Positions 42,816-53,878 are shown, counted from the stretch's first letter. The stretch: DNA of 64,000 bases from Streptomyces sp. CB02959 (GCF_002803155.1 NZ_NNBP01000026.1:1-64000); one strand, 5' to 3'. Notes: a model not told the origin generated them from the letters alone. A program made the numbers and translations.

Positions 42816-43172
42816 CGTCGCGCGGCGGGACCGATCTCGACGCGCGCACCCCGTCCATCCTTGGGCGACCGACGTTCGACGTCGGCGCCGACGTTGCCGT
42901 CTCAAATGCAGCCTGGGGCAGGCTCGTTCGGCGTCCGTCCGTGGAGCAGCTGCACGAAGGTCCTGGCGGCGGGTGAGGATCCGGACGCTGTCCGCAGCGC
43001 CTGGATCGCGTGGGGAAGTGCGCCCGTCGGGGGCACGCTGCGGACGGTGGGCATACGGGCGGCGAAGGCGGCGGGAGAGCCGGAGACCCTCCAAGCCAAC
43101 TGACTGCGCTTCCAGCGGTGTTGGCCTGTCGGCAAGCGCAACGGTGCGGGTGCGGCGGAGGACCCCCCTACC
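42816..43172 (-). pseudogene. possible LysR-type regulator C-terminal remnant
   Basis: On the minus strand (about 42902-43090) a frame reads VRSVPPTGALPHAIQALRTA then SGSSPAARTFVQLLHGR, similar in pattern to the end of LysR-family ligand-binding domains. No helix-turn-helix or upstream portion is present and no start is credible. It is reported as a probable fragment; otherwise this interval holds nothing I can support. Confidence 0.3.
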
Positions 43173-43217
43173 ATTGACCAGCGGGTCAATAGTGGTTAGC
43201 GTTGACCGTATGGTCAA
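43173..43217. promoter_or_regulatory. tandem TTGACC-N4-GGTCAA operators
   Basis: ATTGACC-AGCG-GGTCAAT (43173-43190) and TTGACC-GTAT-GGTCAA (43202-43217) are perfect dyads with the same half-sites, centres 28 bp apart. The second covers the start codon of the membrane protein gene. The TetR gene in the same operon is the likely binder. Confidence 0.8.
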
Positions 43218-43641
43218 TAAACGGGGAACGGACGAACTCAAGTCGGCAGCACTCGCCTCCGAACCGCTCGCGAGGGTGCAGCGGTTGGTGGGCATCTATG
43301 TCGCGCTTGCCTTCGGCACGTTGGTGGCGCTGGCCGTTATGACGGCGGTGGCGCCATCTTTGGCCACCTCGGAGGCATGGGGTCACGCCGTGATCGTTGC
43401 CGTGTTCGCGATCGTGCTCCCGCTGCGGACCCGCGGGGCACTCAGAGGGAGTGGTTCCGGCCTCCGCGCACTCACCATCATCGGGTGTGTCCTGCTGGTG
43501 GTGAATCTCGTCGAGGCCGCGCTGCCGGGCGTCTTCCCGTCGTGGATGCGGGTGGAGATGCTGGTCATCGCGGCGATGATGCTGGCCCTTGCGACCCTGT
43601 CGGTCCGGGCTCGCCGCAATCCGCCCACCGACCACCGATGA
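43210..43641 (+). CDS. small membrane protein co-transcribed with TetR
   Basis: A 143-residue protein with four hydrophobic segments (VGIYVALAFGTLVALAVMTA, AVIVAVFAIVLPLR, LTIIGCVLLVVNLVEAAL, VEMLVIAAMMLALATL) and a short charged tail. Family not recognised; the size recalls small integral membrane proteins paired with TetR repressors. ATG 43210 lies in the operator, implying tight control. The TetR gene begins 43 nt after its stop. Confidence 0.75.
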   Translation: MVNKRGTDELKSAALASEPLARVQRLVGIYVALAFGTLVALAVMTAVAPSLATSEAWGHAVIVAVFAIVLPLRTRGALRGSGSGLRALTIIGCVLLVVNLVEAALPGVFPSWMRVEMLVIAAMMLALATLSVRARRNPPTDHR

Positions 43642-43684
43642 CCAGCACATCCTCGGACAGCGACGGCATGACAAGCTTGTCCCC

Positions 43685-44317
43685 ATGACCAGCTTGCCCT
43701 CACACACCTCGGGGTCGGGCGCGCGCCGACAGCGGCTCGACGAGGACGAACGCCGAGCACAGATCATCACCGCGACCGTGGAGGAGCTCGCCGACCGCGG
43801 GTACGACGGCCTCACGCTGACACGCGTCGCCGAACGGGCCGGCGTTTCCAAGGGCCTGATCTGGCACTACTTCTCCGGCAAGGACGACCTGATGGAGTCC
43901 ACCGCCAAGGCGACGATGACGACCATCAGGGGCCGCATCGCGAACTCGCTCGACCTGACCGAGCCGGTCCCGGACATCATGCGCGCAGCCTTGCGCCGGG
44001 CTGCGGCGTTGAACGTCACCCACCGGGTGGAACTCACCGCACTCAACAGCATCGTGCACAACCTGCGTCACCCCGACGGCACCCCGCGCCTGACCTTTGC
44101 TGCCTACGAGGACACCTACCAGGCACAGGAGTCGCTGTTCCGGCGCGGCCAAGCCGAGGGAACGCTGCGCGACTTCGACACCCGCGTGATGGCCGTCACC
44201 TACCAAGGAGCGATCGACATGATGCTCGGATACCTCCGAAGCAACCCCGATGTCGACCCTGACGACTACGCCGACAGACTCGCGGACATCCTGCTCGCAG
44301 GCATTCAGCGAAGCTGA
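43685..44317 (+). CDS. TetR-family transcriptional regulator
   Basis: A 210-residue regulator with helix-turn-helix LTRVAERAGVSKGLIWHYFS (about 44-63) and a TetR_C ligand domain resembling BetI-type proteins (LTALNSIVHNLRHPDG, YEDTYQAQESLFRRGQAEGT). ATG 43685 is used. It is downstream of, and co-directional with, the membrane protein whose promoter carries two identical operator dyads. Confidence 0.94.
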   Translation: MTSLPSHTSGSGARRQRLDEDERRAQIITATVEELADRGYDGLTLTRVAERAGVSKGLIWHYFSGKDDLMESTAKATMTTIRGRIANSLDLTEPVPDIMRAALRRAAALNVTHRVELTALNSIVHNLRHPDGTPRLTFAAYEDTYQAQESLFRRGQAEGTLRDFDTRVMAVTYQGAIDMMLGYLRSNPDVDPDDYADRLADILLAGIQRS

Positions 44318-44549
44318 CGACCGGTAGCTGGTCCCCGTACGTGTCTCTGATCCTTGACTGCCGCTGATCAGGACTCCACCTGGTGCCGGAAGCGGTCTCT
44401 CAAGCGGTCTTGGGATGTGCAGTTCGAACAGGGGACCTGGATGGGTGGTCGTGCGGATGAGATACGGCCTCTGAAACAGGCAGGCAACCAGTCAGCCGGT
44501 TGGTTGGTCGGTTGGTTGGTGGGGCTTGAGCTTGCCCGGTTCCCTCAGG

Positions 44550-45680
44550 TCATGCGCGGCCGCGCATCAGGGCGAGGGCGCCGCTGCGGCGGCCGTGCAG
44601 CATCACCAGGGCCTGTGCCAGGCTCAGCAAGACGACCAGCACCACGACGCCGAGCGAGGGAACGCTGTCGACGGGGAGCGTGTAGGCCATCACCACGCGG
44701 GCGATGGCGTCGAGGAGGAACGCACTCCCCCATGCCGCACTGGCCACTTGGATCCACCGGCGGACGGCGGGGGCGTCGTGCCACAGGCGGTCCAGGCGTT
44801 GCGCCGTACCGGCCGGAGTGACCTTGACGGCCACGTCCAGAAGGAAGGGGCGGGTCATCGCCAGGGAGCCGAGGATCCACAGACCCAGCGCCGCGGTGAC
44901 CCAGCTCTCCCGTGCCAGCAGTGCTCGGGGGTCACCGGTGACCATGGCGACCAGTACCGAGAGCACCATCGCGGCGATCACGAACAACGCGGTCGGATCC
45001 GCGCGTCGCTGTCGCGCCCATGTCGTCAGGACGCCGGCCAGCGGGGCTATGCCCGCGAGGACCAGCGCCAGCCACTGGTCGACCCCCGCGGCCCGGCTCC
45101 CGTAGAACACCGCGAGCGGCACTGCCACATCGAGTGCCAGCGCGGTCCACGCCCGTGTTCCGGACGGTGGCGGTCCGATCGCGTCGATGGCCGCACGGAT
45201 CGACATGGCCGTGGTGCGGGTGTCGAATTCGGCGAACTGGCCCTGCTCCTGGCCGCGTTGCAGGATGTCCCGCAGTGGGGCGAGGCTGTCGCCGTAGACC
45301 GACGCGTCGAGCGGCAGCAGTCGGGAGCGGCCGTCCTCGTCGGTGAAGTTCATCGCGATGGCCACCAGCGCCTTGACCCGCTCGCGGTGGCTGCCGAGGT
45401 ATTCGACGTTGGCCTCGATGTACGCCCGCAACTCGTCGGCGGGTGTGGGCGCTCGGCGTGCACGCGCGGCCATGAACTCCGCTCCGTGCTGCGTGACCAC
45501 GGCCAGGACCTCGTGGATCAACTCGTCGCGGGTGGCGAAGTGGTAGAAGATCGCCTGCTTGGTGAGCCCCGCCCGCCGCGCGATCTCGGCCAGTGACGCC
45601 CGGTGCAACCCCAGGTCCGCGATGGCCTCGATCGCCTCTGGGCAGCTTCCTTCGCCCCGGTCACCGGCAGGCTCGGGCAA
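44550..45680 (-). CDS. chimeric TetR regulator fused to VC0807-like membrane protein
   Basis: A 376-residue frame joining two normally separate proteins. Residues ~15-170 are a TetR repressor (LAEIARRAGLTKQAIFYHFA is the helix-turn-helix) that breaks off near MSIRAAIDAI, where the last helices of TetR should follow. From ~177 the sequence is a VC0807-type membrane protein (LDVAVPLAVFYGSRAAGVDQ, RPFLLDVAVKVTPAGTAQRL) with about five membrane segments. The N-terminus is also atypical: only a TTG start is available and the first TetR helix is shortened. This suggests an in-frame deletion fusion; it may be expressed or may be a pseudogene. Confidence 0.75.
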   Translation of the reverse strand: MPEPAGDRGEGSCPEAIEAIADLGLHRASLAEIARRAGLTKQAIFYHFATRDELIHEVLAVVTQHGAEFMAARARRAPTPADELRAYIEANVEYLGSHRERVKALVAIAMNFTDEDGRSRLLPLDASVYGDSLAPLRDILQRGQEQGQFAEFDTRTTAMSIRAAIDAIGPPPSGTRAWTALALDVAVPLAVFYGSRAAGVDQWLALVLAGIAPLAGVLTTWARQRRADPTALFVIAAMVLSVLVAMVTGDPRALLARESWVTAALGLWILGSLAMTRPFLLDVAVKVTPAGTAQRLDRLWHDAPAVRRWIQVASAAWGSAFLLDAIARVVMAYTLPVDSVPSLGVVVLVVLLSLAQALVMLHGRRSGALALMRGRA

Positions 45681-45756
45681 GACCAGAGGATGCGGCCGGA
45701 CGCGGCAAGGGCCGGATCGCTCGACGGCACGGCACTCGGCCCGGGCGGCGCCCCGT

Positions 45757-46494
45757 CTACTCCGTTTCGCCGCCGGTGCCGTAGCCCCGAAGCAGTGCGC
45801 TCAGGATGCCGGTCAGTCGGGGGGCGACGTCGACGACCGCGTGGGCGAGATCGGGGTCCGACTCGTAGAGGCGGCGCAGTTCGGTTCCCGGGGCCGCCAT
45901 CTGCCACAGCGCTCCGGCCATCGCCGTGGCCGTGGCGACGACGTCGCCGGCCTGCGCCGGGCTCAGCACCACCACCCCCCGCAGCGCCTCGCCCACGGCC
46001 GCGACCTCGGCGATGGCGGTCACCTTGAAGGACCGGACGCTCTCCAGTGAGACGTTGCGCTCCAGGTTCATCGGTGTCTGGGCGAGCAGGTCGCAGAACA
46101 TGGGCCGCGCCACCAGCGACTCGGCCAGCAGACCGGCGACCGCGTGCGGGCCGTGCGGCGCCTCGGGCGAGGCGGCGGTGAGCCGCTCGCGCACCGCCTG
46201 CGACCACTCCACCCACCCGGCGGCGGCCAGCCGGAGAAAGATCTCCTCCCGGGTCTCGAAGTAGCGGAGCATCGCCGACTTGTGCATGCCGACCTCCGCC
46301 GCGATGTCGGTCAGGGTCACCGACCGGATGCCGTGCGCCGTGGCCAGACGGGCCGCCGCGTCGAGGATCGCGGCCTCACGGGCGCGCTTGGCCTCGGGGC
46401 TCCGGGCTCGCGCGGACCGACCGGGACCGGACCGGCTGCGGCCGGACTGACTGGGGCTGGACTGACTGGGGCTGGGCTCACTGCGGCTGGCCAT
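45757..46494 (-). CDS. TetR-family transcriptional regulator
   Basis: A 245-residue regulator. A Ser/Pro/Gln/Arg-rich low-complexity leader (about 1-35, SPSQSSPSQSGRSRSG) precedes the helix-turn-helix LTDIAAEVGMHKSAMLRYFE. The C-terminal domain is of the YxaF/TetR_C type. It is divergent from an SDR gene 58 bp away; direct repeats of TAACGCAAC lie between them, the probable operator. Confidence 0.92.
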   Translation of the reverse strand: MASRSEPSPSQSSPSQSGRSRSGPGRSARARSPEAKRAREAAILDAAARLATAHGIRSVTLTDIAAEVGMHKSAMLRYFETREEIFLRLAAAGWVEWSQAVRERLTAASPEAPHGPHAVAGLLAESLVARPMFCDLLAQTPMNLERNVSLESVRSFKVTAIAEVAAVGEALRGVVVLSPAQAGDVVATATAMAGALWQMAAPGTELRRLYESDPDLAHAVVDVAPRLTGILSALLRGYGTGGETE

Positions 46495-46504
46495 ACGGGC
46501 ACTC

Positions 46505-46535
46505 TAACGCAACCCGGTTGCACTATTAACGCAAC
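46505..46535. promoter_or_regulatory. TAACGCAAC direct repeats between TetR and SDR genes
   Basis: TAACGCAAC occurs at 46505-46513 and 46527-46535, 22 bp apart (two helical turns). The first copy also forms GCAAC-CCG-GTTGC. The spacing suits cooperative repressor binding over both promoters. Confidence 0.6.
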
Positions 46536-46552
46536 TGTGTTTTGCTATCGCC

Positions 46553-47416
46553 ATGGCAACCCAGACGTGGTTCATCACCGGTTCGTCCCGCGGCTTCGGC
46601 CGCTCCCTCGCACTCGCCGCCCTGGAGGCGGGCGACCAGGTCGTCGCCACCGCTCGCCGGCCGGAGCAACTCGCCGACCTGACCGAGCGGTTCGGCGACA
46701 AGGTCCTCCCGGTCGCGCTCGACGTGACCGACGCCGCCGCGGCCGCGGCCGCGCTCGACGCCGCCCGTGACCGCTTCGGCCGCATCGACGTACTCGTCAA
46801 CAACGCCGGCTACGCCAACGTCGCCCCGGTCGAGACGGCCCCGGAGGACGACTTCCGCCGCCAGTTCGAGACCAACTTCTGGGGCGCGTACAACGTCTCC
46901 AAGGCGGCCCTGCCCCTGCTGAAGGCGCAGGGCGGCGGCATCGTCGTCCAGTTCTCCTCCGTCGGCGGCCGGGTCGGCGGCAGTGCCGGGCTGGGCTCCT
47001 ACCAGGCGGCCAAGTTCGCCCTCGACGGCCTCACCCGCGTGCTCGCCGCCGAGACCGCGCCGTTCGGCATCCGCTACCTGGTCGTCGAACCCAGCGGCTT
47101 CGCCACCGACTGGGCCGGGTCCTCCATGGAGATCCAGGACATCCCGCCCGAGTACCAGGCGACCGTCGGCGCCTTCACCGAGCGGGCCCGCGGCAGCCGC
47201 ATGGCCGGTGACCCGGACCGCGCCGCCGGAATCCTGGTACGCGTGGTCAAGCGCGACCGCCTCCCCACCCACCTGCTGCTGGGCGAAACCGCGGTCCGGA
47301 TGGCGCTCGGCCACTCGCGGCAGCAGCTCGCCGAGGCCGAGGAGTGGCAGACCGTGTCCGTCTCCGCCGACTTCGGCGCGGAGTACCCCGTCGCGCTCCC
47401 GGCGGACACCGAGTAG
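46553..47416 (+). CDS. SDR-family oxidoreductase
   Basis: A 287-residue classical short-chain dehydrogenase with cofactor motif TGSSRGFGRSLALAALEAGD (Arg after the glycines suggests NADPH), NNAG at VLVNNAGYANV, catalytic Ser in FSSVGGRVG and YxxxK as YQAAK. It has the longer C-terminal end of the NADP-dependent extended subgroup. Expression is probably controlled by the divergent TetR. Confidence 0.93.
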   Translation: MATQTWFITGSSRGFGRSLALAALEAGDQVVATARRPEQLADLTERFGDKVLPVALDVTDAAAAAAALDAARDRFGRIDVLVNNAGYANVAPVETAPEDDFRRQFETNFWGAYNVSKAALPLLKAQGGGIVVQFSSVGGRVGGSAGLGSYQAAKFALDGLTRVLAAETAPFGIRYLVVEPSGFATDWAGSSMEIQDIPPEYQATVGAFTERARGSRMAGDPDRAAGILVRVVKRDRLPTHLLLGETAVRMALGHSRQQLAEAEEWQTVSVSADFGAEYPVALPADTE

Positions 47417-47467
47417 CCCGGCGAACGGCCCTCGGCACCGTGGCGCGGCAGTTCCCGGTCGGCCCGG

Positions 47468-47507
47468 CGCACGGCGGCGGACGGCGCGTGCGGATCGCCG
47501 CCGTGCG
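47468..47507. terminator. bidirectional terminator hairpin
   Basis: CGCACGGCGGCG (47468-47479) pairs exactly with CGCCGCCGTGCG (47496-47507) between the convergent SDR and UvrA-like genes. Confidence 0.7.
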
Positions 47508-47548
47508 GGCCGGCGCCGCACCCCGCGGTGCGGAGCGCGGCGCGCCGT

Positions 47549-49930
<2,382 letters not shown>

Positions 49931-50121
49931 GCTCTTCGTGTCTCCATCTGTGCGTCGCGAGGGGCCGCTCGTCCGGTGTCGGCGTCGCCGGGACCGGGCG
50001 GGCGGCCGGTGCACCGCGCGCCGGTCCTGGCGGCGGCGCGGGGTGACGGCGGAACCGGCGGTGGGTGGCCGGGGCGCCCGTGTGCCCCGGCGGACGGCCG
50101 TCGCCGGGGGCGCGGGGCGGC

Positions 50122-50532
50122 TCAGCGCAGTTGCTGGATCCGGATCAGATTGCCGGCCGGGTCGCGGAAGGCGCAGTCGCGGACGCCGTACGGCTGCTCG
50201 GTCGGCTCCTGGACGACCTCGACGTCACCGGCCTGCACCTTCTCGAAGGTGTCGTCCAGGTCCCGGGTGGCCAGCAGGATCCAGCCGTAGGTGCCCTTGG
50301 CCATCATCTCGGCGATGGTGCGGCGCTCGTCGTCGGTGATGCCGGGGTCGGCGGCCGGCGGCGCCAGGAGGATGGAGGTGTCGGGCTGGCCGGCGGGGCC
50401 GACCGTGATCCAGCGCATCTTGCCCTGGCCGACATCGCTGCGGACCTCGAAGCCGAGGATGTCGCGGTAGAAGGCCAGGGACGCGTCCGGGTCGTCGTGC
50501 GGGAGGGAGCTGACGTGAATGGTGATGTCCAT
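50122..50532 (-). CDS. VOC-family (glyoxalase/bleomycin-resistance-like) protein
   Basis: A 136-residue single VOC protein: ITIHVSSLPHDDPDASLAFY, RDILGFEVRSDV, GWILLATRDLDDTFEKVQAG and a C-terminal DCAFRDPAGNLIRIQQ with the metal-binding pattern. It starts 10 nt after the AraC gene, so the two are one operon. It may detoxify or bind an electrophile; the AraC partner would respond to the same compound. Confidence 0.9.
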   Translation of the reverse strand: MDITIHVSSLPHDDPDASLAFYRDILGFEVRSDVGQGKMRWITVGPAGQPDTSILLAPPAADPGITDDERRTIAEMMAKGTYGWILLATRDLDDTFEKVQAGDVEVVQEPTEQPYGVRDCAFRDPAGNLIRIQQLR

Positions 50533-50542
50533 GGCCGAAACG

Positions 50543-50986
50543 CTAGCCCCGGCCCCGGGGTGGCGCTTCTCGATTCCTGATCGGTCTGGTGACCTGTTTC
50601 GCCACGCAGGACGGGAGCCCCGCCGTCGCCTGCGCCGCCTTTCGGCGGTAGGTGCTGGGCGGCATGCCGACCAGTTCGGTGAAGCGGGTGCTGAAGGTGC
50701 CCAGCGACGCGCAGCCGACCGCGAAGCAGACCTCGGTGACGCTGAGGTCGCCGCGGCGCAGCAGTGCCATGGCGCGCTCGATGCGCCGGGTCATGAGGTA
50801 GCTGTACGGCGACTCGCCGTAGGCGGTCCGGAACTGGCGGCTGAGATGCCCGGCCGACATGTGCACGCCACGGGCGAGCGCCTCGACGTCCAGTGGCTGC
50901 GCGTACTCCCGGTCGATCCGGTCGCGGACGCGCCGCAGCAGCGCGAGGTCGCGCAGACGCTGCGCCGAGGGTGGATTTTCGGTCAC
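50543..50986 (-). CDS. AraC-family transcriptional regulator
   Basis: A 147-residue compact AraC regulator consisting essentially of the double helix-turn-helix domain (VRDRIDREYAQPLDVEALAR, HMSAGHLSRQFRTAYGESPY, VTEVCFAVGCASLGTFSTRF, VGMPPSTYRRKA), with no separate ligand-binding domain. The GTG at 50984-50986 lies within a GATTTTC-N9-GAAAATC dyad. It is the first gene of a two-gene operon with a VOC protein. Confidence 0.9.
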   Translation of the reverse strand: MTENPPSAQRLRDLALLRRVRDRIDREYAQPLDVEALARGVHMSAGHLSRQFRTAYGESPYSYLMTRRIERAMALLRRGDLSVTEVCFAVGCASLGTFSTRFTELVGMPPSTYRRKAAQATAGLPSCVAKQVTRPIRNREAPPRGRG

Positions 50987-50996
50987 CTGGAAAATC
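50974..50996. promoter_or_regulatory. dyad over the AraC start codon
   Basis: GATTTTC and GAAAATC are perfect 7-bp inverted halves separated by 9 bp spanning the GTG start, a likely autoregulatory site or leader hairpin. Confidence 0.5.
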
Positions 50997-51033
50997 GTGC
51001 CACACGCCCCGGAACGGGGGGCGAAGGTCCGGG

Positions 51034-51408
51034 TCAGTGCCCGAGCGCCGCCACCAGCGCGCCGCCGGCGAAGGCCGCGGCGAGCCCCGCGACGATGCTG
51101 CCGGCGACGTTGGCGGCGGCGTAGCGCAGCGCCCCGGACTCGGCCAGCCGCATCGTCTCGTAGGAGAACGTGGAGTACGTGGTCAGCGCCCCGCACAGGC
51201 CGGTGCCCAGGAGCAGTTGGAGGGAGTTCGGGGCGGCGCCGCGGGTGGTGGCGGCGGTCAGGGCGCCCAGTACGAGGCAGCCGGCGACGTTGACGGTGAA
51301 GGTCCCCCAGGGGAACACGGTGTCGTGCCGTTTCTGGACGGCGCGGTCGGCCAGGTAGCGCAGGGGCGCGCCGACGGCGGCGCCGGCTATGACGAGCAGC
51401 CAGTTCAC
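51034..51408 (-). CDS. crcB: fluoride channel subunit CrcB/FluC
   Basis: A 124-residue four-helix membrane protein. GAAVGAPLRYLADRAV starts the family, FPWGTFTVNVAGCLVLGAL holds the conserved Asn, and LCGALTTYSTFSYETMRL the TTFSTF-like pore motif. It exports fluoride by forming an antiparallel dimer. A second crcB gene lies 85 bp upstream on the same strand; such paired genes encode heterodimers or two fixed orientations. GTG start. Confidence 0.93.
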   Translation of the reverse strand: MNWLLVIAGAAVGAPLRYLADRAVQKRHDTVFPWGTFTVNVAGCLVLGALTAATTRGAAPNSLQLLLGTGLCGALTTYSTFSYETMRLAESGALRYAAANVAGSIVAGLAAAFAGGALVAALGH

Positions 51409-51493
51409 TTCGTGGATTCCTTGTCGCGGCTCAGGGGTTGCCGGGTGCGGCTGGTGCGGACGGGTCGGCTTCTGGTGTGCTCGGGCCGGTGGG

Positions 51494-51979
51494 TCAGGTG
51501 CCCCTCCGGGCCACGAGGGTCCGGGTGGCCCACGCGGCCGCCCCTACCGCGACCAGGCAGGCAGCGGGCGTCAGCACCAGGTAGCCGAGCCCGGCGCCGG
51601 CCCGGCCGCCGGTCAGCAGGCGCTGGACGTCGACGGTGTAGGTCGAGAACGTGGTGAATCCCCCGAGGACGCCGGTGCCGAAGAACGGGCGCACCAGCCG
51701 GTGGGCGGTCCACACCTCGGTGAGGAGCACCATGAACGCGCCGATGACCGCGCAGCCGACCACGTTGGTCAGCAGTGTCGTCCAGGGGAAGCCGGTGCCG
51801 GTGGTGGGCCGCAGGAGGGTCGCGCCGTAGCGGGCTGCCGCGCCGAGCATGCCGCCGCACGCGACGACCGCCACGACGGGCAGCTGCGCGTGCCGGGGAG
51901 CCGGGCGCCGGGCGGACGGCGGGAGTTCGGCATCCGGATCGGCGGGTTCCACCACGGCCGGCGTCTTCGGGGTCTTCAT
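51494..51979 (-). CDS. crcB: fluoride channel subunit CrcB/FluC (longer paralogue)
   Basis: A 161-residue CrcB with a 35-residue polar N-terminal extension before the first helix (VVAVVACGGMLGAAARYGAT). The conserved FPWTTLLTNVVGCAVIGAFM and GGFTTFSTYTVDVQRL motifs are intact. It pairs with the shorter CrcB downstream. The ATG at 51977-51979 is chosen. An ACCCGCC/GGCGGGT hairpin (52007-52024) lies in the leader, but no convincing fluoride riboswitch was found there. Confidence 0.92.
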   Translation of the reverse strand: MKTPKTPAVVEPADPDAELPPSARRPAPRHAQLPVVAVVACGGMLGAAARYGATLLRPTTGTGFPWTTLLTNVVGCAVIGAFMVLLTEVWTAHRLVRPFFGTGVLGGFTTFSTYTVDVQRLLTGGRAGAGLGYLVLTPAACLVAVGAAAWATRTLVARRGT

Positions 51980-52301
51980 GCGGTACACGTCTCCTACTCG
52001 CCAGGCACCCGCCCCGAGGCGGGTACGCCACATCGCAAGTAGGGACCGTTGGCGGCACCGACTGCCGCGGTTCGGGTACGGCGGGCCCCACCGCCGCGCG
52101 ACCGTCCTGATGTCCGGAACCGTGTGCCCGGAGCGACGGCCGCTGCGGCGCAAGCGTACACGGCCTTCCTGTTGAGGTGGACCCGTCACCGCGACTGACG
52201 GCTCCATCGCCTCAGGGGTAGGATTTTCAGGGGTGAGGGACCTGCCCGCCGCCGGCCGACCTGCGGCGACACGGTCCTGGACGTCTTACGAGGGGACGGG
52301 G
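51980..52301. other. divergent intergenic region of crcB and MarR genes
   Basis: No gene supported. A small hairpin sits at 52007-52024. TCAGGGGT is directly repeated at 52212-52219 and 52227-52234 inside a CCTCA ... TGAGG dyad about 70 bp before the MarR start, a possible autoregulatory site. Confidence 0.45.
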
Positions 52302-52835
52302 ATGGCGGAGCGCAGGGCGACGGCGGAACGGGACGCCGTGGCGACGGTCGTCGAGGACTGGGCGCGGGAGCGGCCCGAGCTGGACACCGCTCCGCTGGAG
52401 GTCCTGGCCCGGCTGCACCGCTCGTTCCTGCGCTACAGCACCCGCCTGACGGCGTCCATCGAGCGCCACGGCCTCTCGGTGGCCGGTTTCGACGTGCTGA
52501 CCGCACTGCGGCGGTCCGGTCGGCCGTACCGGCTCACCGCCGGGCAGCTCGCCGACTCGGGACTGGTCTCGTCCGCCGGGGTCACCCTGCGGATCGACCG
52601 GTTGGAGAAGGACGGGCTGATCGTGCGGGAGCGGGACGCCGAGGACCGCCGCGTGGTGTACTCGCGCCTCACCGACGAGGGGCTGGCCAAGGTGGACGAG
52701 GTGTTCGCCGAGCACCTCGACAACGAGCGCCGGATGCTCGGCGGGATGTCCCCGGCCGAGTGCCGCCAGCTCGCACGGCTGCTGCACAAGCTGGAGCACT
52801 CGATCCTCGCGTCGGACGAGGAGCCCGCCGGCTGA
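52302..52835 (+). CDS. MarR-family regulator of the catabolic operon
   Basis: A 177-residue MarR repressor (LSVAGFDVLTALRRSGRPYR, LTAGQLADSGLVSSAGVTLR, IDRLEKDGLIVRERDAEDRR wing). ATG 52302 with GAGGGG upstream is preferred over the longer frame from 52233. It is transcribed toward the end of the eleven-gene catabolic operon, with stops only 15 bp apart. It is the only regulator in the block and so the likely substrate-sensing controller. Confidence 0.92.
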   Translation: MAERRATAERDAVATVVEDWARERPELDTAPLEVLARLHRSFLRYSTRLTASIERHGLSVAGFDVLTALRRSGRPYRLTAGQLADSGLVSSAGVTLRIDRLEKDGLIVRERDAEDRRVVYSRLTDEGLAKVDEVFAEHLDNERRMLGGMSPAECRQLARLLHKLEHSILASDEEPAG

Positions 52836-52850
52836 GGCCGGGGGTTCGGG

Positions 52851-53876
52851 TCACCCCTCGGGGGCGGTCGCCGTGGTCTGCCGCTCGGCCTGGGAGCGGA
52901 GCAGGCGGCGCAGCCGCACCACGCCCAGGTCGTGCTGGTAGAGGTTCTCGTGCTGGTCGGCGTCGGCCGGCATGGCCTCCAGCATGACGCGGTCCTGCTC
53001 CAGGACCTGCCAGTGCCGTTCCTCGATGAGGGTCTTGTAGAGGAACCGCCAGGTGTCGCGCTGCCAGCCCTGGACGCGGCGGTAGCGCCAGAAGAAGACG
53101 CCGGTGCGTCCGGCGTCCACCGGGCAGACCATGCCGACGATCCCGAAGGCGCCGCCGGGGCCCGCGGAGGGCGGGTACGGGATGGAGAGGTCCACCCAGT
53201 CGACACCGGTGCGGCACAGCTCGACCCAGTCGAAGTTGACGCCCCGCTGGTCGGTCTTCTCGAAGAAGTAGCCGCGATCGGTTTCACGGATGCGGAACTT
53301 GGCCGTGGTGTCCCCGTCATACATGGTGTGCGACTCGCGGTGCAGGAACGCGCCGTGCATGGGGTCGAGGAGGTTCTCCATCGCGTACCGCCAGGGGACC
53401 TCCCACTCGGCGTAGCAGAGGATCGGCTCGATGTCGGGGTCGTCGAGGGGGTCGGGGAGGGTCAGTTCGGCCGGTTCGGGGTGCCGGTCGTCCCCGAAGT
53501 AGGCGAGGACCGCGCCGGCGACCTCGCGGACCGGCAGTGAGGTGACGAGCTTCCTGCCTTCCAGGGCGCACCCGGGCAGGCCGGGCACGGACACGACGGT
53601 GCCGTCCGGCGCGACCTCGACGCCGTGGTACCAGCAGGCGACCCGGTCCCCCAGGTGCTTGCCCAGGGACAGCGGGGCGCCGCGGTGCGGGCAGCGGTCG
53701 GCGAGCAGGGCGAGGGTGCCGTCGGAGCGGCGGAACAGCAGCCACTGTTCGCCGAGTGCGGTCACCTTGCGCATCGCGCCGGGGGCGACGAACGACGACG
53801 GGACGACGGGGTGCCACTGGTTGCGCAGGCCGTTGGCGTAGATGTGCTCGGCGGTGTCGGTGGTGGACAGGGTCAT
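52851..53876 (-). CDS. Rieske non-heme iron oxygenase (terminal component)
   Basis: A 341-residue aromatic oxygenase. The N-terminal Rieske 2Fe-2S site is C62-P-H64 ... C81-x2-H84 (RCPHRGAPL, CWYHG), and the mononuclear iron site is in NLLDPMHGAFLH with Asp171, His174 and His179. Length and motifs suit the single-subunit group that includes vanillate O-demethylase and phthalate-type oxygenases. It would receive electrons from the PDR reductase encoded two genes upstream. It is the last gene of the operon. Reaction is likely demethylation or hydroxylation of an aromatic acid. Confidence 0.93.
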   Translation of the reverse strand: MTLSTTDTAEHIYANGLRNQWHPVVPSSFVAPGAMRKVTALGEQWLLFRRSDGTLALLADRCPHRGAPLSLGKHLGDRVACWYHGVEVAPDGTVVSVPGLPGCALEGRKLVTSLPVREVAGAVLAYFGDDRHPEPAELTLPDPLDDPDIEPILCYAEWEVPWRYAMENLLDPMHGAFLHRESHTMYDGDTTAKFRIRETDRGYFFEKTDQRGVNFDWVELCRTGVDWVDLSIPYPPSAGPGGAFGIVGMVCPVDAGRTGVFFWRYRRVQGWQRDTWRFLYKTLIEERHWQVLEQDRVMLEAMPADADQHENLYQHDLGVVRLRRLLRSQAERQTTATAPEG

Positions 53877-53878
53877 GG

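Noticed and set aside
44498..44521. GGTTGGTTGGTCGG-type short tandem repeats
   Set aside because: Short, imperfect and between genes; no sign of a functional array or CRISPR-like spacing.
51980..52060. possible fluoride riboswitch before the crcB pair
   Set aside because: A GCGATG-like segment and a hairpin are present, but the conserved junction and the closing GATGA/CCUAC-type strands of the crcB motif are not convincing.
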